This document shows, one piece after another, positions 9,054-18,626 of a DNA stretch of 64,000 nt; position 1 is the stretch's first letter, and the number at the start of each line of letters is the position of its first letter. The stretch spans positions 1,426,001 through 1,490,000 of the forward strand of contig NZ_CP077290.1 of the NCBI RefSeq assembly GCF_019047785.1, given 5' to 3'. The stretch is from Enterobacter cancerogenus (lineage in GTDB: Bacteria > Pseudomonadota > Gammaproteobacteria > Enterobacterales > Enterobacteriaceae). The notes below the pieces were generated by a model. It made no database searches. It saw only the letters and a program-made list of their open reading frames with translations, and was not told where the DNA came from. The position numbers were made by a program, and so were the translations under genes.

Positions 9054-10025
9054 TCAGGCACTGGCGCGGGAAATAAAGCGCCAGTCCATCATCACTCTTT
9101 CCGTGGGCGCATCGGGGTTGTCGATCTTATTTAATAGCAGATCGACGGCCTTGCGCCCGATATCCCGCGACGGCTGTTCGATGGTGGTAAGCGAGATCAT
9201 CTCCGCCAGCTCCGTACCGTCAAACCCCACCACTGCAATATCCTCCGGTACCCGCAGCCCTGCCTGCTGAATAGCGCGCAGCGCGCCTGCCGCCAGAGTA
9301 TCGGAAACCGCGAATACCGCGTCCGGCGGATCCTCCTTCAACAGTTTTTGCATCGCCGCCATCCCGGCGCCGGAACTGAGATCGCTGGCGTATTCAACCG
9401 CCTGATAATCGAGATCGCGCAGGTGGATCACGCTCTTGTAGCCGCGCTCGCGCAGGCGGGCATATTTGTAGCTGAGGTCGTGGTTGATCAGCGCAATGCG
9501 CGTGCACCCGCGTTCGGCAAGCTGGCTGACGACGTGCTGAGAAGCATCGACGTCGTTAATGCCGACGCAGGACACCGCCCCGGCATCGGCGTATTCCGCG
9601 CACTGCACCCACGGCGCGTTGCCGATAAGCGCGGAGAGTTCCGGCAGCTTCGAGAACGCATCCATGGTGATAATCCCGTCGACGATTTTCCCCGTCAGCA
9701 GGCTTAACCCCGAGCGGGAGCGTTCGATGTCCGAGCCGGAATTGCAGAGTAAAATGCGGTAGCCGTTCTTTTCGGCCTCTTCTTCGATGCCCTTGACCAC
9801 CTCGGCACAGAACGGGTTGGCGATGTTCGAAACCATCACCAGAATCATATAGCTGCGGGCGGTGCGCAGCTGGCGCGCCAGCAGGTTCGGCTGGTAGTTG
9901 CTCTCCCGGATCGCCTGCAGGACGCGCTCGCGGTTTTTCGCTTTAACCGTGTCGCTGTTGTTCAGCACACGAGAAACCGTCGCCACGGACACCCCGGCCA
10001 GTTGAGCGATTTTCTGAATTGACAT
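9054..10025 (-). CDS. LacI-family repressor of the adjacent catabolic cluster
   Basis: A 323-residue LacI/GalR regulator. The N-terminal HTH is IQKIAQLAGVSVATVSRVLN; the hinge and periplasmic-binding-like core follow (VVGFDGTELAEM). It is nearest to CytR/PurR in style. It follows the dehydrogenase, isomerase and transporter genes on the same strand, and two GTAATCGATTAC palindromes upstream of the transporter are its probable operators. The effector is presumably a sugar or nucleoside handled by this cluster. Confidence 0.85.
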   Translation of the reverse strand: MSIQKIAQLAGVSVATVSRVLNNSDTVKAKNRERVLQAIRESNYQPNLLARQLRTARSYMILVMVSNIANPFCAEVVKGIEEEAEKNGYRILLCNSGSDIERSRSGLSLLTGKIVDGIITMDAFSKLPELSALIGNAPWVQCAEYADAGAVSCVGINDVDASQHVVSQLAERGCTRIALINHDLSYKYARLRERGYKSVIHLRDLDYQAVEYASDLSSGAGMAAMQKLLKEDPPDAVFAVSDTLAAGALRAIQQAGLRVPEDIAVVGFDGTELAEMISLTTIEQPSRDIGRKAVDLLLNKIDNPDAPTERVMMDWRFISRASA

Positions 10026-10078
10026 AGCGACGACACATCCTGCGGTTAGCGTTTTATGCAGGCTATCATAATTTCGCG

Positions 10079-10094
10079 GCCCGGCGAACCGGGC
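10079..10094 (-). terminator. Hairpin downstream of the dehydrogenase gene
   Basis: GCCCGG-CGAA-CCGGGC lies 7 nt beyond the dehydrogenase stop and 54 nt before the repressor start. It is a short strong stem without a T-run, possibly separating the repressor transcript from the catabolic genes. Confidence 0.4.
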
Positions 10095-10100
10095 AGCACG

Positions 10101-11243
10101 TCATCGTTCCACCCTCACCCAGCGCTGCTGCTGATGGCTTTTTACAATGGCATCAATGATGTACATGACGTCTGCGCCGTCGTGGAAGGTCGCAAACAGC
10201 GGCTGCGCGGGCATGCTGCCCGCCTGCACGGCGCGGTAGAACTGCGCCATCATGTTTTTGAAGGCATCCGGCCAGCCCTCGATATGACCGCCGGGGAAGT
10301 GGACGCTGTCGGCCACGTCGCGGTTCATCAGACCGGGGTCGTCGGTGAGGATCTGGTTTGCCTGCGCGCGATGCCCCACCCACAGCTGCTGCGGCACCTC
10401 CTGATCCCACGCCACCGACATCTCGCTGCCGTTGATTTCCAGCATCAGGCGGTTTTTACGCCCGGCGCTGATCTGCGAGACGCTAAAACTGCCCTTGCTG
10501 CCGTCGTCGAAGCGGATCAGCACGGAGCCAAAATCTTCGGTGGTGACCGGTTTGTCCTCATACGCCGCGTGTGGATCGTGGCTGAAGGTCTGATTTCCCG
10601 CCACGCTGGCCTTGCGCGTCGGCCAGACGATAGAGAGATCGGCCATCACCTCGGTGATACGCCGCCCGGTCACAAACTGCACGGTGTCACACCAGTGAGA
10701 GCCGATGTCCGCCACCGCGCGGGATGCGCCGCCGAGCGCGGCGTCCACCCGCCAGTTGTAGTCGGTTTCCAGCAGCATCCAGTCCTGCAGGTAGCTGCCG
10801 TGTGCAGCAAACAGTCGCCCGAGGCTGCCCGCGCGCATCATGCTCGCCGCCTGACGCACCATCGCAAACTGGCGATAGACAAAGCTTACGCCGTGTATTA
10901 CACCCGCCTGCTCCGCCAGCGCCACCAGCTCGCGCGCCTCGTCCGGCGTCATACACAGCGGTTTTTCGGAAAACAGATGCTTACCTGCGCGTAAAATCTG
11001 GCGGTTAATCGCGGCGTGCAGGTGGTTTGGCGTGCAGTTGTGCACCACGTGCAGATCCGGGTGCGCAAGCAGATCCTCCACGCGGCCATAGGCGTGGGGG
11101 ACGTTAAGCGCGCGCGCCTTTTCCTGCGCCTGCGTGAGCGAGCTGTCGCACAGCGCGACAACCTGCACCACACCGAGACGGCGCAGCGCCTCAATATGGG
11201 CCGGGCCGATAAAGCCGCTGCCGATAATACCGACGTTAATCAT
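10101..11243 (-). CDS. Gfo/Idh/MocA-family sugar dehydrogenase
   Basis: A 380-residue NAD(P)-dependent oxidoreductase. It has an N-terminal Rossmann fold (MINVGIIGSGFIGPAHIEAL), the catalytic EKP motif (SEKPLC) and a C-terminal substrate domain with HWCDTVQF. Family members oxidise a sugar or cyclitol hydroxyl. The start was chosen at 11243, where the ATG overlaps the stop of the isomerase gene by 8 nt. Together with the isomerase and importer it forms a catabolic unit of unknown substrate. Confidence 0.85.
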   Translation of the reverse strand: MINVGIIGSGFIGPAHIEALRRLGVVQVVALCDSSLTQAQEKARALNVPHAYGRVEDLLAHPDLHVVHNCTPNHLHAAINRQILRAGKHLFSEKPLCMTPDEARELVALAEQAGVIHGVSFVYRQFAMVRQAASMMRAGSLGRLFAAHGSYLQDWMLLETDYNWRVDAALGGASRAVADIGSHWCDTVQFVTGRRITEVMADLSIVWPTRKASVAGNQTFSHDPHAAYEDKPVTTEDFGSVLIRFDDGSKGSFSVSQISAGRKNRLMLEINGSEMSVAWDQEVPQQLWVGHRAQANQILTDDPGLMNRDVADSVHFPGGHIEGWPDAFKNMMAQFYRAVQAGSMPAQPLFATFHDGADVMYIIDAIVKSHQQQRWVRVER

Positions 11244-12261
11244 GGCTGCCTCCTGCGGCGAAATCATCGAACGCCCGCCCGGAAACCGGAATGATATGGC
11301 GGCGGATAAACTCGCTGCCTTCGCGGGCACCGGTATCGCCATCCTTCAGGCAGCACTCCCACTCCAGCACCGCCCAGCCGTCGTAGTCGTACTGGGTCAG
11401 CTTGCTAAAGATACCCTTAAAGTCGATCTGCCCGTCGCCGAGCGAACGGAAACGCCCGGCGCGATCGATCCACGGCTGGTAGCCGCCGTATACGCCGCTG
11501 CGCCCGTTGGGGCGAAACTCCGCATCCTTGACGTGGAACGCTTTGATGCGCGCGTGGTAGATGTCGATAAAGGTCAGGTAATCCATCTGCTGCAACAGCA
11601 TGTGACTGGGATCGTAGAGAATGTTGCAGCGCGGATGGTTATCAAGCAGCGCCAGGAAACGCTCGAAGGTTACGCCGTCGTGCAGGTCTTCCCCCGGATG
11701 CAACTCAAAACAGACGTCCACGCCCTGTTCATCAAAAGCGTCGAGAATGGGCCGCCAGCGGTTTGCCAGTTCCTGAAACGCCGCCTGAAAACGCTGCGCG
11801 TTGTGCGGCGGCCACGGATAGAAAAACGGCCAGGCCAGCGAGCCGGAGAACGTCGCGTGCGCCTTTAACCCCAGCCTGGCGGAGGCCACCGCCGCCTGTG
11901 TGAGTTTCTCCGTTGCCCAGACCTGGCGCGCCGCGTCGTTACCGCGCACGCTGGCCGGGGCGAAGTGGTCAAACGCGTCGCTGTAAACATCGCTCACCGC
12001 AACCAGCTGGCCTTCAAGATGGGTCGACAGCTCGCTTATCACCAGCCCGTGTTCCGCCAGCTTACCGGTAATGTCGTCGCAGTAGGCCTGGCTTTCAGCC
12101 GCGTTCTCCACGTCAAAAATGTGCGGATGGTTGCAGGGAATTTGCAGGGCTTTGTAGCCCTTCCCTGCTGCCCAGCTTGCCAGCCCGTCAAGCGAGTTAA
12201 ACGGCGCGTCCCCGCCGATAAACTGCGACAGAAAAATCCCGGGTCCTTTTATCGTCCTCAT
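11236..12261 (-). CDS. Sugar phosphate isomerase/epimerase (xylose-isomerase-like TIM barrel)
   Basis: A 341-residue AP-endonuclease-2/xylose-isomerase-like TIM barrel of the IolE/IolI/Hyi type. Metal-site segments are visible: FELHPGEDLHDG, YDPSHMLLQQ, HVKDAEF and a late VLEWEC. Isomerisation or epimerisation of a keto-sugar or cyclitol is predicted. It overlaps the dehydrogenase by 8 nt and follows the transporter gene by 15 bp, so the three form one operon. Confidence 0.85.
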   Translation of the reverse strand: MRTIKGPGIFLSQFIGGDAPFNSLDGLASWAAGKGYKALQIPCNHPHIFDVENAAESQAYCDDITGKLAEHGLVISELSTHLEGQLVAVSDVYSDAFDHFAPASVRGNDAARQVWATEKLTQAAVASARLGLKAHATFSGSLAWPFFYPWPPHNAQRFQAAFQELANRWRPILDAFDEQGVDVCFELHPGEDLHDGVTFERFLALLDNHPRCNILYDPSHMLLQQMDYLTFIDIYHARIKAFHVKDAEFRPNGRSGVYGGYQPWIDRAGRFRSLGDGQIDFKGIFSKLTQYDYDGWAVLEWECCLKDGDTGAREGSEFIRRHIIPVSGRAFDDFAAGGSHD

Positions 12262-12276
12262 ACCACCTCCTGAGCC

Positions 12277-13515
12277 TTACGCCTTGTCATCGTCATACCT
12301 GAACGTGAAAAGGAAAATGAGTGCAATCGCCGCGGCAGCCACCGCCGGGATCCACCAGAATGTAACCCACGCCTGCGGCACAGGCTGACCCGCTACCAGA
12401 CGGTTATACAGCGCGCCGGATATCTGCGAGCCGAGCAGCATCCCGATACCGTAGGTGAACATGACGATCATGCTCTGTGCCTGACCTTTAACCTTTTCGC
12501 CCGCCACGCGGTCGGTATAGATAAAGCCCACCACAAAGAAGAAATCGTAGCAGACGCCGTGGAGCAGAATGCCGAGGTAGAGCAGGATGCGCCCCTCTTC
12601 ACTGACGCCCATCGCGAACATGGCGTAACGCACAAACCACGCCAGCATGCCGATGAGCAGCATGTATTTCACGCCCAGACGGCGGAACAGCAGCGGGATC
12701 ACCAGCATAAAGAAGATCTCGGACATCTGCCCGAAGGACATGGCGGTGCTGACGTCGGCAATGCCCGCATCTGCGAGATACGAGGCGGTGTAGGCGTAAT
12801 AGGTACCGAGCGGTACGGAGATCAGCATCGCGCAAACGGAGAAGACCAGGAAGTGGCGCGTTTTGAGCAGCGCAAAGGCGTCCGCGCAGAAAAGATCGCG
12901 CACTTTAACCGGCAGGCCTTTCGCTGGCGCGGGCGTGTGCGGCAGCGTCAGGCTGTAAAGCGCCAGCAGCACGGAGCTGGCCGCCGCCACCTGAAAGATG
13001 GTGACGCTTGAGGCCACGCCGGTCACGCCGATAAATATCCCCGCCACGATCCAGCCGATGGTGCCAAACACGCGCACCACCGGGAAGGTTTTATCGACGT
13101 TCGCCAGGCTGTGAAACGCGATGTTGTTGGTCAGCGCCAGCGTCGGCATGTAGCAGAGCGTATAGCCAAAGAGCAGGCCAATCAGCAATGCGCCGTTTTG
13201 TGCAATAAGCGCGCCGGGAACGAACCACAGGATCGCCGCGCCCGCGAGGTGCATCACCGCCATCACCTTCTGCGAGGCAAAGAAGCGATCCACCAGCATG
13301 CCAAGTACAAACGGCGAGAGAATGGAGGCGATTGGTCCGGCGGAAAACGCATCGCCAATCAGCAAAGACATGTTGTGCTGGGTCATTACCAGGCCGAGCG
13401 TGACCGACCAGCTGCCCCAGATAAAAAACTGCAGAAACATCATCAGCGACAAACGCGGCACCAGCAGCCGGTGCTGCCCTATCGCCTGTCCACGACTTTC
13501 GGTTGTTGACACCAT
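12277..13515 (-). CDS. MFS importer of the nucleoside:proton symporter (NupG/YegT-like) group
   Basis: A 412-residue, 12-helix MFS protein. The opening helix (LSLMMFLQFFIWGSWSVTLG) is typical of the nucleoside:H+ symporter family that includes NupG, XapB and YegT. It probably imports the substrate of the two enzymes downstream. The start at 13515 has GAGG 7 nt upstream; the longer frame would run into the operator. It is the first gene of the unit and is preceded by two identical palindromes. Confidence 0.8.
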   Translation of the reverse strand: MVSTTESRGQAIGQHRLLVPRLSLMMFLQFFIWGSWSVTLGLVMTQHNMSLLIGDAFSAGPIASILSPFVLGMLVDRFFASQKVMAVMHLAGAAILWFVPGALIAQNGALLIGLLFGYTLCYMPTLALTNNIAFHSLANVDKTFPVVRVFGTIGWIVAGIFIGVTGVASSVTIFQVAAASSVLLALYSLTLPHTPAPAKGLPVKVRDLFCADAFALLKTRHFLVFSVCAMLISVPLGTYYAYTASYLADAGIADVSTAMSFGQMSEIFFMLVIPLLFRRLGVKYMLLIGMLAWFVRYAMFAMGVSEEGRILLYLGILLHGVCYDFFFVVGFIYTDRVAGEKVKGQAQSMIVMFTYGIGMLLGSQISGALYNRLVAGQPVPQAWVTFWWIPAVAAAAIALIFLFTFRYDDDKA

Positions 13516-13536
13516 GATAAGCCTCACCCAGAGAAA

Positions 13537-13548
13537 GTAATCGATTAC
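13537..13548. promoter_or_regulatory. LacI-type operator O1
   Basis: The 12-bp perfect palindrome GTAATCGATTAC is flanked by AAA and AAAA, 22 bp upstream of the transporter start codon. It has the central CG and symmetry of LacI/GalR operators. Confidence 0.7.
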
Positions 13549-13567
13549 AAAACAGTTCACCTAAAAA

Positions 13568-13579
13568 GTAATCGATTAC
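13568..13579. promoter_or_regulatory. LacI-type operator O2
   Basis: This is an identical copy of GTAATCGATTAC exactly 31 bp from O1, about three helical turns. It also has A-rich flanks. Two repressor dimers would sit on the same face of the DNA. Confidence 0.7.
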
Positions 13580-13660
13580 AAAATAAAGATCCTGGGGATC
13601 GAGACGGATTTGGGAGAGGGGTCACGATAAAGGAAACGCGTTTGCTGGTTAGGTAATGAC

Positions 13661-14891
13661 GTGCAGGCCCGGTAAGCGCAGCGCCACCGGGCAAGGGGTT
13701 ACGTGTGGTCTGGTGCCCTCACCACAACCCTCTCCCACAGGGAGAGGGAGGCAAACCCCTACTACGTGTAGGCCCGGTAAGCGCAGCGCCACCTGGCAAG
13801 GGGTTACGTGCGGTCTGGTGCCCTCACCCCAACCCTCTCCCACAGGGAGAGGGAGAAAACCCTACCACGTGCAGGCCCAGTAAGCGCAGCGCCACCGGGC
13901 AAGGGGTTACGTGTGGTCTGGTGCCCTCACCCCAGCCTTCTCCCACAGGGAGAGGGAGAAAACCCTACCACGCGTAGGCCCGGTAAGCGCAGCGCCACCG
14001 GGCAAAGGATTACGTGCGGTCTGGTGCCCTCACCCCAGCCTTCTCCCACAGGGAGAGGGAGAAAACCCTACCACGCGTAGGCCCGGTAAGCGCAGCGCCA
14101 CCGGGCAAAGGATTACGTGCGGTCTGGTGCCCTCACCCCAACCCTCTCCCACAGGGAGAGGGAGAAAACCCTACCACGTGCAGGCCCGGTAAGCGCAGCG
14201 CCACCGGGCAAAGGGTTACGTGTGGTCTGGTGCCCTCACCCCAACCCTCTCCCACAGGGAGAGGGAGAAAACCCTACCACGTGCAGGCCCGGTAAGCGCA
14301 GCGCCACCGGGCAAGGGATTACGTGCGGTCTGATGCCCTCACCCCAACCCTCTCCCACAGGGAGAGGGAGAAAACCCTACCACGTGTAGGCCCGGTAAGC
14401 GCAGCGCCACCGGGCAAGGGCTTACGTGTGGTCTGATGCCCTCACCCCAACCCTCTCCCACAGGGAGAGGGAGAAAACCCTACCACGTGCAGGCCCGGTA
14501 AGCGCAGCGCCACCGGGCAAGGGGTTACGTGCGGTCTGGTGCCCTCACCCCAACCCTCTCCCACAGGGAGAGGGAGAAAACCCTACCACGTGCAGGCCCG
14601 GTAAGCGCAGCGCCACCGGGCAAGGGGTTAGGTGCGGTCTGATGCCCTCACCCCAACCCTCGCCCACAGGGAGAGGGAGGCAACCCCCTACCACGTGCAG
14701 GCCCGGTAAGCGCAGCGCCACCGGGCAAGGGGTTACGTGTGGTCTGGTGCCCTCACCCCAACCCTCGCCCACAGGGAGAGGGGCAACCCCCTACTACGTG
14801 TAGGCCCGGTAAGCGCAGCGCTACCGGGCAAGGGGTTACGTGCGGTCTGGTGCCCTCACCCCATCCTTCTCCTACAGGGAGAGGGAGAAAA
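13661..14891. repeat. Twelve-copy tandem array of a 103-bp REP plus hairpin unit
   Basis: Each unit holds a REP-like element (GGCCCGGTAAGCGCAGCG then CCACCGGGC, a GCCCGGT/ACCGGGC stem) and a second perfect hairpin (CCCTCTCCC-ACA-GGGAGAGGG). REP elements begin at 13666, 13771, 13874, 13977, 14080, 14183, 14286, 14389, 14492, 14595, 14700 and 14803: nine periods of 103 bp and two of 105. Copies are nearly identical, with scattered single-base changes and the most variable units at the ends. The array ends a few bases from the pheP stop codon. Long open frames inside it result from the repeat and are not genes. Confidence 0.95.
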
Positions 14892-14897
14892 CACGCA

Positions 14898-16286
14898 TCA
14901 CTTTTTACGTGACAGCTTGAACGCCACAAACAGGAAGACCACCCACACCGGCAGCAGCATGGCGGACAAACGCATGTCGTCGATGGTGCACATCAGCACG
15001 AGGATCATCGCCAGGAAGGCGATACAGATGTAGTTCCCCGCCGGGTAGAGCAGCGCCTTAAACTGCGTCTCGCGGCCCTTACGTCGCATTGCCGAACGAA
15101 AACGCAGGTGCGCCAGGCAGATCATGATCCAGTTCAGCAGCAGCGTGGCCACCACCAGCGCCATCAGCAGGCCGAACGCCTCTTTCGGCAGCAGGTAGTT
15201 GATCAGCACCACCAGCGAGGTGATTGCGCCGGAGAGCAGCAGCGAATTCACCGGCACGCCGCGACGGCTGACGCGAGTCAGGAACTTCGGTGCGTTACCC
15301 TGCACGGAGAGGCCAAACAGCATACGGCTGTTGGAATACACGCCGCTGTTATAGACCGACAGGGATGCCACAAGGATCACGAAGTTCAGCGCAGACGCCA
15401 CCACGTTACTGTTCAGATCGTGGAAAATCATCACGAACGGACTGCTGTCGGATTTCACTTCCACCCATGGATAGAGCGCAAGCAGCACCACCAGCGAGCC
15501 GATGTAAAACAGCAGGATACGGTACACCACCTGGTTGACCGCTTTCGGGATGCTTTTATGCGGATCGCGCGCTTCGGCGGCGGTAATACCGATAAGCTCC
15601 AGACCGCCGAAGGAGAACATGATCACCGCCAGGGACAGGATCAGCCCCTTCCAGCCCGTCGCCAGGAAGCCGCCGTGCTGCCAGAGGTTGTCGATCGTGG
15701 CGCGCTCGCCGCCGTGACCGGAGAACAGCAGCCACAGGCCAAAGCCGATCATACCGATAATCGCCAGCACTTTGATCAGCGCAAACCAGAACTCGGTTTC
15801 ACCGTACAGGCGCACGTTAACCAGGTTAACCGCATTAATGATGATGAAGAAGGCGGCGGCCCAAATCCACGTCGGGACGTCCGGGAGCCAGTACTGCATA
15901 TAGATGCCGGCGGCGGTCAGTTCAGCCATGCCTACCAGCACAAACATCACCCAGTAGTTCCAGCCGGAGAGGAACCCCGCGAACGGCCCCCAGTATTTGT
16001 AGGCAAAGTGGGCGAACGACCCTGAAACCGGCTCTTCGACAACCATCTCGCCGAGCTGGCGCATGATGAGGAAGGCGATGATCCCGGCGATGGCGTAGCC
16101 CAGCAATACCGCAGGACCTGCAATCTGAATGGCGGGACCTATCCCGAGGAACAGCCCGGTGCCGATCGCGCCGCCCAGGGCAATTAACTGAATATGTCGA
16201 TTTTGCAAACCACGTTGCAGCGTCGGATGCTGATCCGACGAGGCTTCAGGGCTGTCGTTGCCTGAAGCGGATGACGCGTCTTTCAC
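14898..16286 (-). CDS. pheP: PheP, phenylalanine-specific permease
   Basis: A 462-residue, 12-helix amino acid permease of the APC superfamily. The body is close to E. coli PheP (GGAIGTGLFLGIGPAIQIAG; VEEPVSGSFAHFAYKYWGPF). It imports L-phenylalanine with protons. The N-terminal tail is slightly longer than in E. coli. Its 3' end touches the REP array, which may protect or terminate the message. Confidence 0.95.
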   Translation of the reverse strand: MKDASSASGNDSPEASSDQHPTLQRGLQNRHIQLIALGGAIGTGLFLGIGPAIQIAGPAVLLGYAIAGIIAFLIMRQLGEMVVEEPVSGSFAHFAYKYWGPFAGFLSGWNYWVMFVLVGMAELTAAGIYMQYWLPDVPTWIWAAAFFIIINAVNLVNVRLYGETEFWFALIKVLAIIGMIGFGLWLLFSGHGGERATIDNLWQHGGFLATGWKGLILSLAVIMFSFGGLELIGITAAEARDPHKSIPKAVNQVVYRILLFYIGSLVVLLALYPWVEVKSDSSPFVMIFHDLNSNVVASALNFVILVASLSVYNSGVYSNSRMLFGLSVQGNAPKFLTRVSRRGVPVNSLLLSGAITSLVVLINYLLPKEAFGLLMALVVATLLLNWIMICLAHLRFRSAMRRKGRETQFKALLYPAGNYICIAFLAMILVLMCTIDDMRLSAMLLPVWVVFLFVAFKLSRKK

Positions 16287-16354
16287 GTCCTACCCCTGTC
16301 TCTTTTTTAGAAGGGGCACGTTTTAACACTTCATGCTGGAGGTAGCAAGGGATT

Positions 16355-16370
16355 GGGGCATCCCTGCCCC
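16355..16370. terminator. Hairpin downstream of the TonB receptor gene
   Basis: GGGGCA-TCCC-TGCCCC lies 17 bp beyond the receptor stop codon and before pheP. The stem is strong but has no T-run. Confidence 0.4.
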
Positions 16371-16386
16371 GATAACGAGGTGGAAC

Positions 16387-18573
16387 CTAGAACTCGTAGC
16401 CTACCGACACCTTAAAGGTGCGCGGTTCGCCCTGAGTGACGTAAGTGCCGGAATCGTCAACGCTGGTCCAGTAATTTTCATTGGTCACGTTGTCGATACC
16501 CGCACGAACGGTCATCTGGTTTTCATTGTGGTTAACGGCGAAGCGATAGCGCATGCCGAGATCCAGCGTGGTGTAACTGTCCAGCTTTTTGCTGTTAGCC
16601 AGGTCGGCGTACTGCGTGCCGGAGTGGTTCACGCGCGCGGTCGCGGTCAGGCCATCGATAGGCTTGATGTCGTATTCCGCGCCCAGTACGGCATAGAAGT
16701 TTGGAATGCCGATCGCATCGTTGCCCTGGTTGAGGCCGTTGTTGGTTTTGGTTAATTCCGCCTGCAGCCAGGTGGCGCTGGCGTTCAGGCGCATCCCCAG
16801 CATCGGCTCACCGAAGACGTTCAGCTCGACGCCGCGGTTGCGCTGCTCTGCATCCAGCCCGTAGCGTTTGGTTTCGCTGTCGAGGATCGCCGACGGCATT
16901 TTGATTTCGAACAACGCCAGGGAGCCGCCCACGCGGCCAAAGTCGGCCTTCACGCCCACTTCGTTCTGCTTAGAGTGCACGATACCGGTGCTCTGGCCGT
17001 AGTTAACAGCGGTGTTGGGCGCGGTTTCGCCCGGCTGCAGCGCTTCGGTGTGGTTGGCGTAAAGAGAGATCTCATCCCAGGGTTTGTAAACAACGCCGTA
17101 GGTGGGCATCCAGCGACTGCCATCGAAACTGTCTGCCGCATTTTCCGCCCCGGTGATTTTGTTGTAGCCGCGAATAACCACTTTCTGATGACGCGCTCCG
17201 GCGGTGAACAGCAGTTTGTCGTCCAGCACGCCCAGCGTATCGCTCAGCAGCCAGCCCTGTGTGCGGGTGCGCCCGCTGGTCAACGGATCGCTGTATTTCC
17301 CGCCAGACCCGTTGAAGTTAGTGCTGTCCGGCGCGTCCACGCCGGTATTGTGATAGATGTTGGTGTACGGATTATCTGCCGCAGCCGACATTTTCCACGC
17401 AATTTTCTCGTTTTTGGTCATCGCGGAATACCCGACGTTGACCTTGTGCGACACGAAGCCGGTATCAAAGTTGCCGCGAATGCCCGCCATCCCGCTGACG
17501 GAATCGCTGATGCGATTGGTATCGAGCCGGCTGGCCGTGGCCGTGCCGCTCTTGTCCAGCAGCTTCGGCGCGCTGTAAAGCCCTTCTTCATGCGCGTGCT
17601 GTGCGCCCAGGCCGGTGTAGGCCGTCCAGCTGTCGGTGATATCGTACTCGCTGCGCCACATGCCGAATTCGTTTTCGATATTGCTGTAGGCCCACTTCTG
17701 GGAGAAGTTACGGTCGTTTTTCGGCGGCTCCGGCACGAAATCCACCGCCGAGATGTTGACGCTGGTCGGGCTGCCGTGGAAGGTTTTCTTCTGATATCCC
17801 AGATCCAGCGAGGTGCGGAACTGGTCGCCTTTGTAATCCAGCCCGGTCGAGAGCAAGGTGGTGCGGCGGCGATCGTTGGCGACAGGCGTTTCCCCTTCAC
17901 GGTGAACCAGGTTTACGCGTGCACCAAACTGATCGTTGTCGCCAAAGCGACGGCCTGCGTCCAGAGTTGTCCCTACCTGGGAATCCGAGGTGTAGTCCAC
18001 GCCGACTTTGGCCTGCGGCGTGTCGCCCGCGTGTTTCGGCTCAAGGTTGATCATCCCTCCGACGCCGGAACTGGCGGCACCGTTCATCAGAGAGTTGGCC
18101 CCTTTGAAGATCTCAATCCGGTCAACCATCTGCGCGTCGACAACCTGGCGCGGCAGCACGCCGGAGAGGCCGCCAAAGGTCATGTCATCGCCGTCGAATT
18201 TCAGCCCGCGAATACGGAAACTCTCCGCGCTGTTACCGTAACCCTGCACAAACTGCACGCCCGCATCATTAGCGACCACGTCGGCGATAGTTTTCGCCTG
18301 CTGGTCTTCCACCAGCTTCGAGGTGTAGCTGATGATGTTGAACGGTACGTCCATGGCGTTCTGCTGGCCGAGCATCCCCATGCGTCCACCATTGGCAACC
18401 TGTCCGTCAAGGAAGGCGGGCACCAGCTGGTCGCCGCCGGGCTTAAAATCGCTGGCGGCGGATGACTGGACGACGATGGTGTCCTCTTTTTTGGTATCCG
18501 CCGCCAGGGCGGAGTGCGTAGCCGCGCCGATAGCGAGCGCCAGCAGCGTTTTATGCATTGTGGTGTTGTTCAT
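16387..18573 (-). CDS. TonB-dependent siderophore receptor (FcuA-like)
   Basis: A 728-residue outer-membrane receptor. It has a signal peptide (MHKTLLALAIGAATHSALA, cleavage after LAA), a TonB-box-like DTIVVQSS segment and a plug domain (FNIISYTSKLVEDQQ, RIRGLKFDGDDMTFGGL, GANSLMNGAASSGVGGMI). A 22-strand barrel follows, ending in Phe (VSVGYEF). The overall style is FcuA/ferrichrome-type. It imports an iron-siderophore across the outer membrane using TonB-ExbBD energy. It follows the YncE-like lipoprotein gene by 53 bp, so both should be under the Fur-type site upstream. Confidence 0.85.
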   Translation of the reverse strand: MNNTTMHKTLLALAIGAATHSALAADTKKEDTIVVQSSAASDFKPGGDQLVPAFLDGQVANGGRMGMLGQQNAMDVPFNIISYTSKLVEDQQAKTIADVVANDAGVQFVQGYGNSAESFRIRGLKFDGDDMTFGGLSGVLPRQVVDAQMVDRIEIFKGANSLMNGAASSGVGGMINLEPKHAGDTPQAKVGVDYTSDSQVGTTLDAGRRFGDNDQFGARVNLVHREGETPVANDRRRTTLLSTGLDYKGDQFRTSLDLGYQKKTFHGSPTSVNISAVDFVPEPPKNDRNFSQKWAYSNIENEFGMWRSEYDITDSWTAYTGLGAQHAHEEGLYSAPKLLDKSGTATASRLDTNRISDSVSGMAGIRGNFDTGFVSHKVNVGYSAMTKNEKIAWKMSAAADNPYTNIYHNTGVDAPDSTNFNGSGGKYSDPLTSGRTRTQGWLLSDTLGVLDDKLLFTAGARHQKVVIRGYNKITGAENAADSFDGSRWMPTYGVVYKPWDEISLYANHTEALQPGETAPNTAVNYGQSTGIVHSKQNEVGVKADFGRVGGSLALFEIKMPSAILDSETKRYGLDAEQRNRGVELNVFGEPMLGMRLNASATWLQAELTKTNNGLNQGNDAIGIPNFYAVLGAEYDIKPIDGLTATARVNHSGTQYADLANSKKLDSYTTLDLGMRYRFAVNHNENQMTVRAGIDNVTNENYWTSVDDSGTYVTQGEPRTFKVSVGYEF

Positions 18574-18626
18574 AAATAACTCATCAAAAGTGCGCGCAAG
18601 ATTGGCCCGTCGCCGGGCCTTAGAAT

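Noticed and set aside
10056..10994. 312-codon plus-strand frame
   Set aside because: Antisense shadow of the Gfo/Idh/MocA gene with no recognisable domain.
13656..14803. Series of overlapping 75-125 codon frames with repeated peptide motifs
   Set aside because: They are produced by the 103-bp repeat shifting frame each period. They have no ribosome sites, and the repeat is built of REP and hairpin elements.
13661..14891. CRISPR array
   Set aside because: The whole 103-bp unit is repeated without unique spacers, and no cas gene is nearby.
16975..18465. 496-codon plus-strand frame
   Set aside because: It is antisense to the TonB receptor gene, whose domains are clear; the composition is that of a high-GC shadow.
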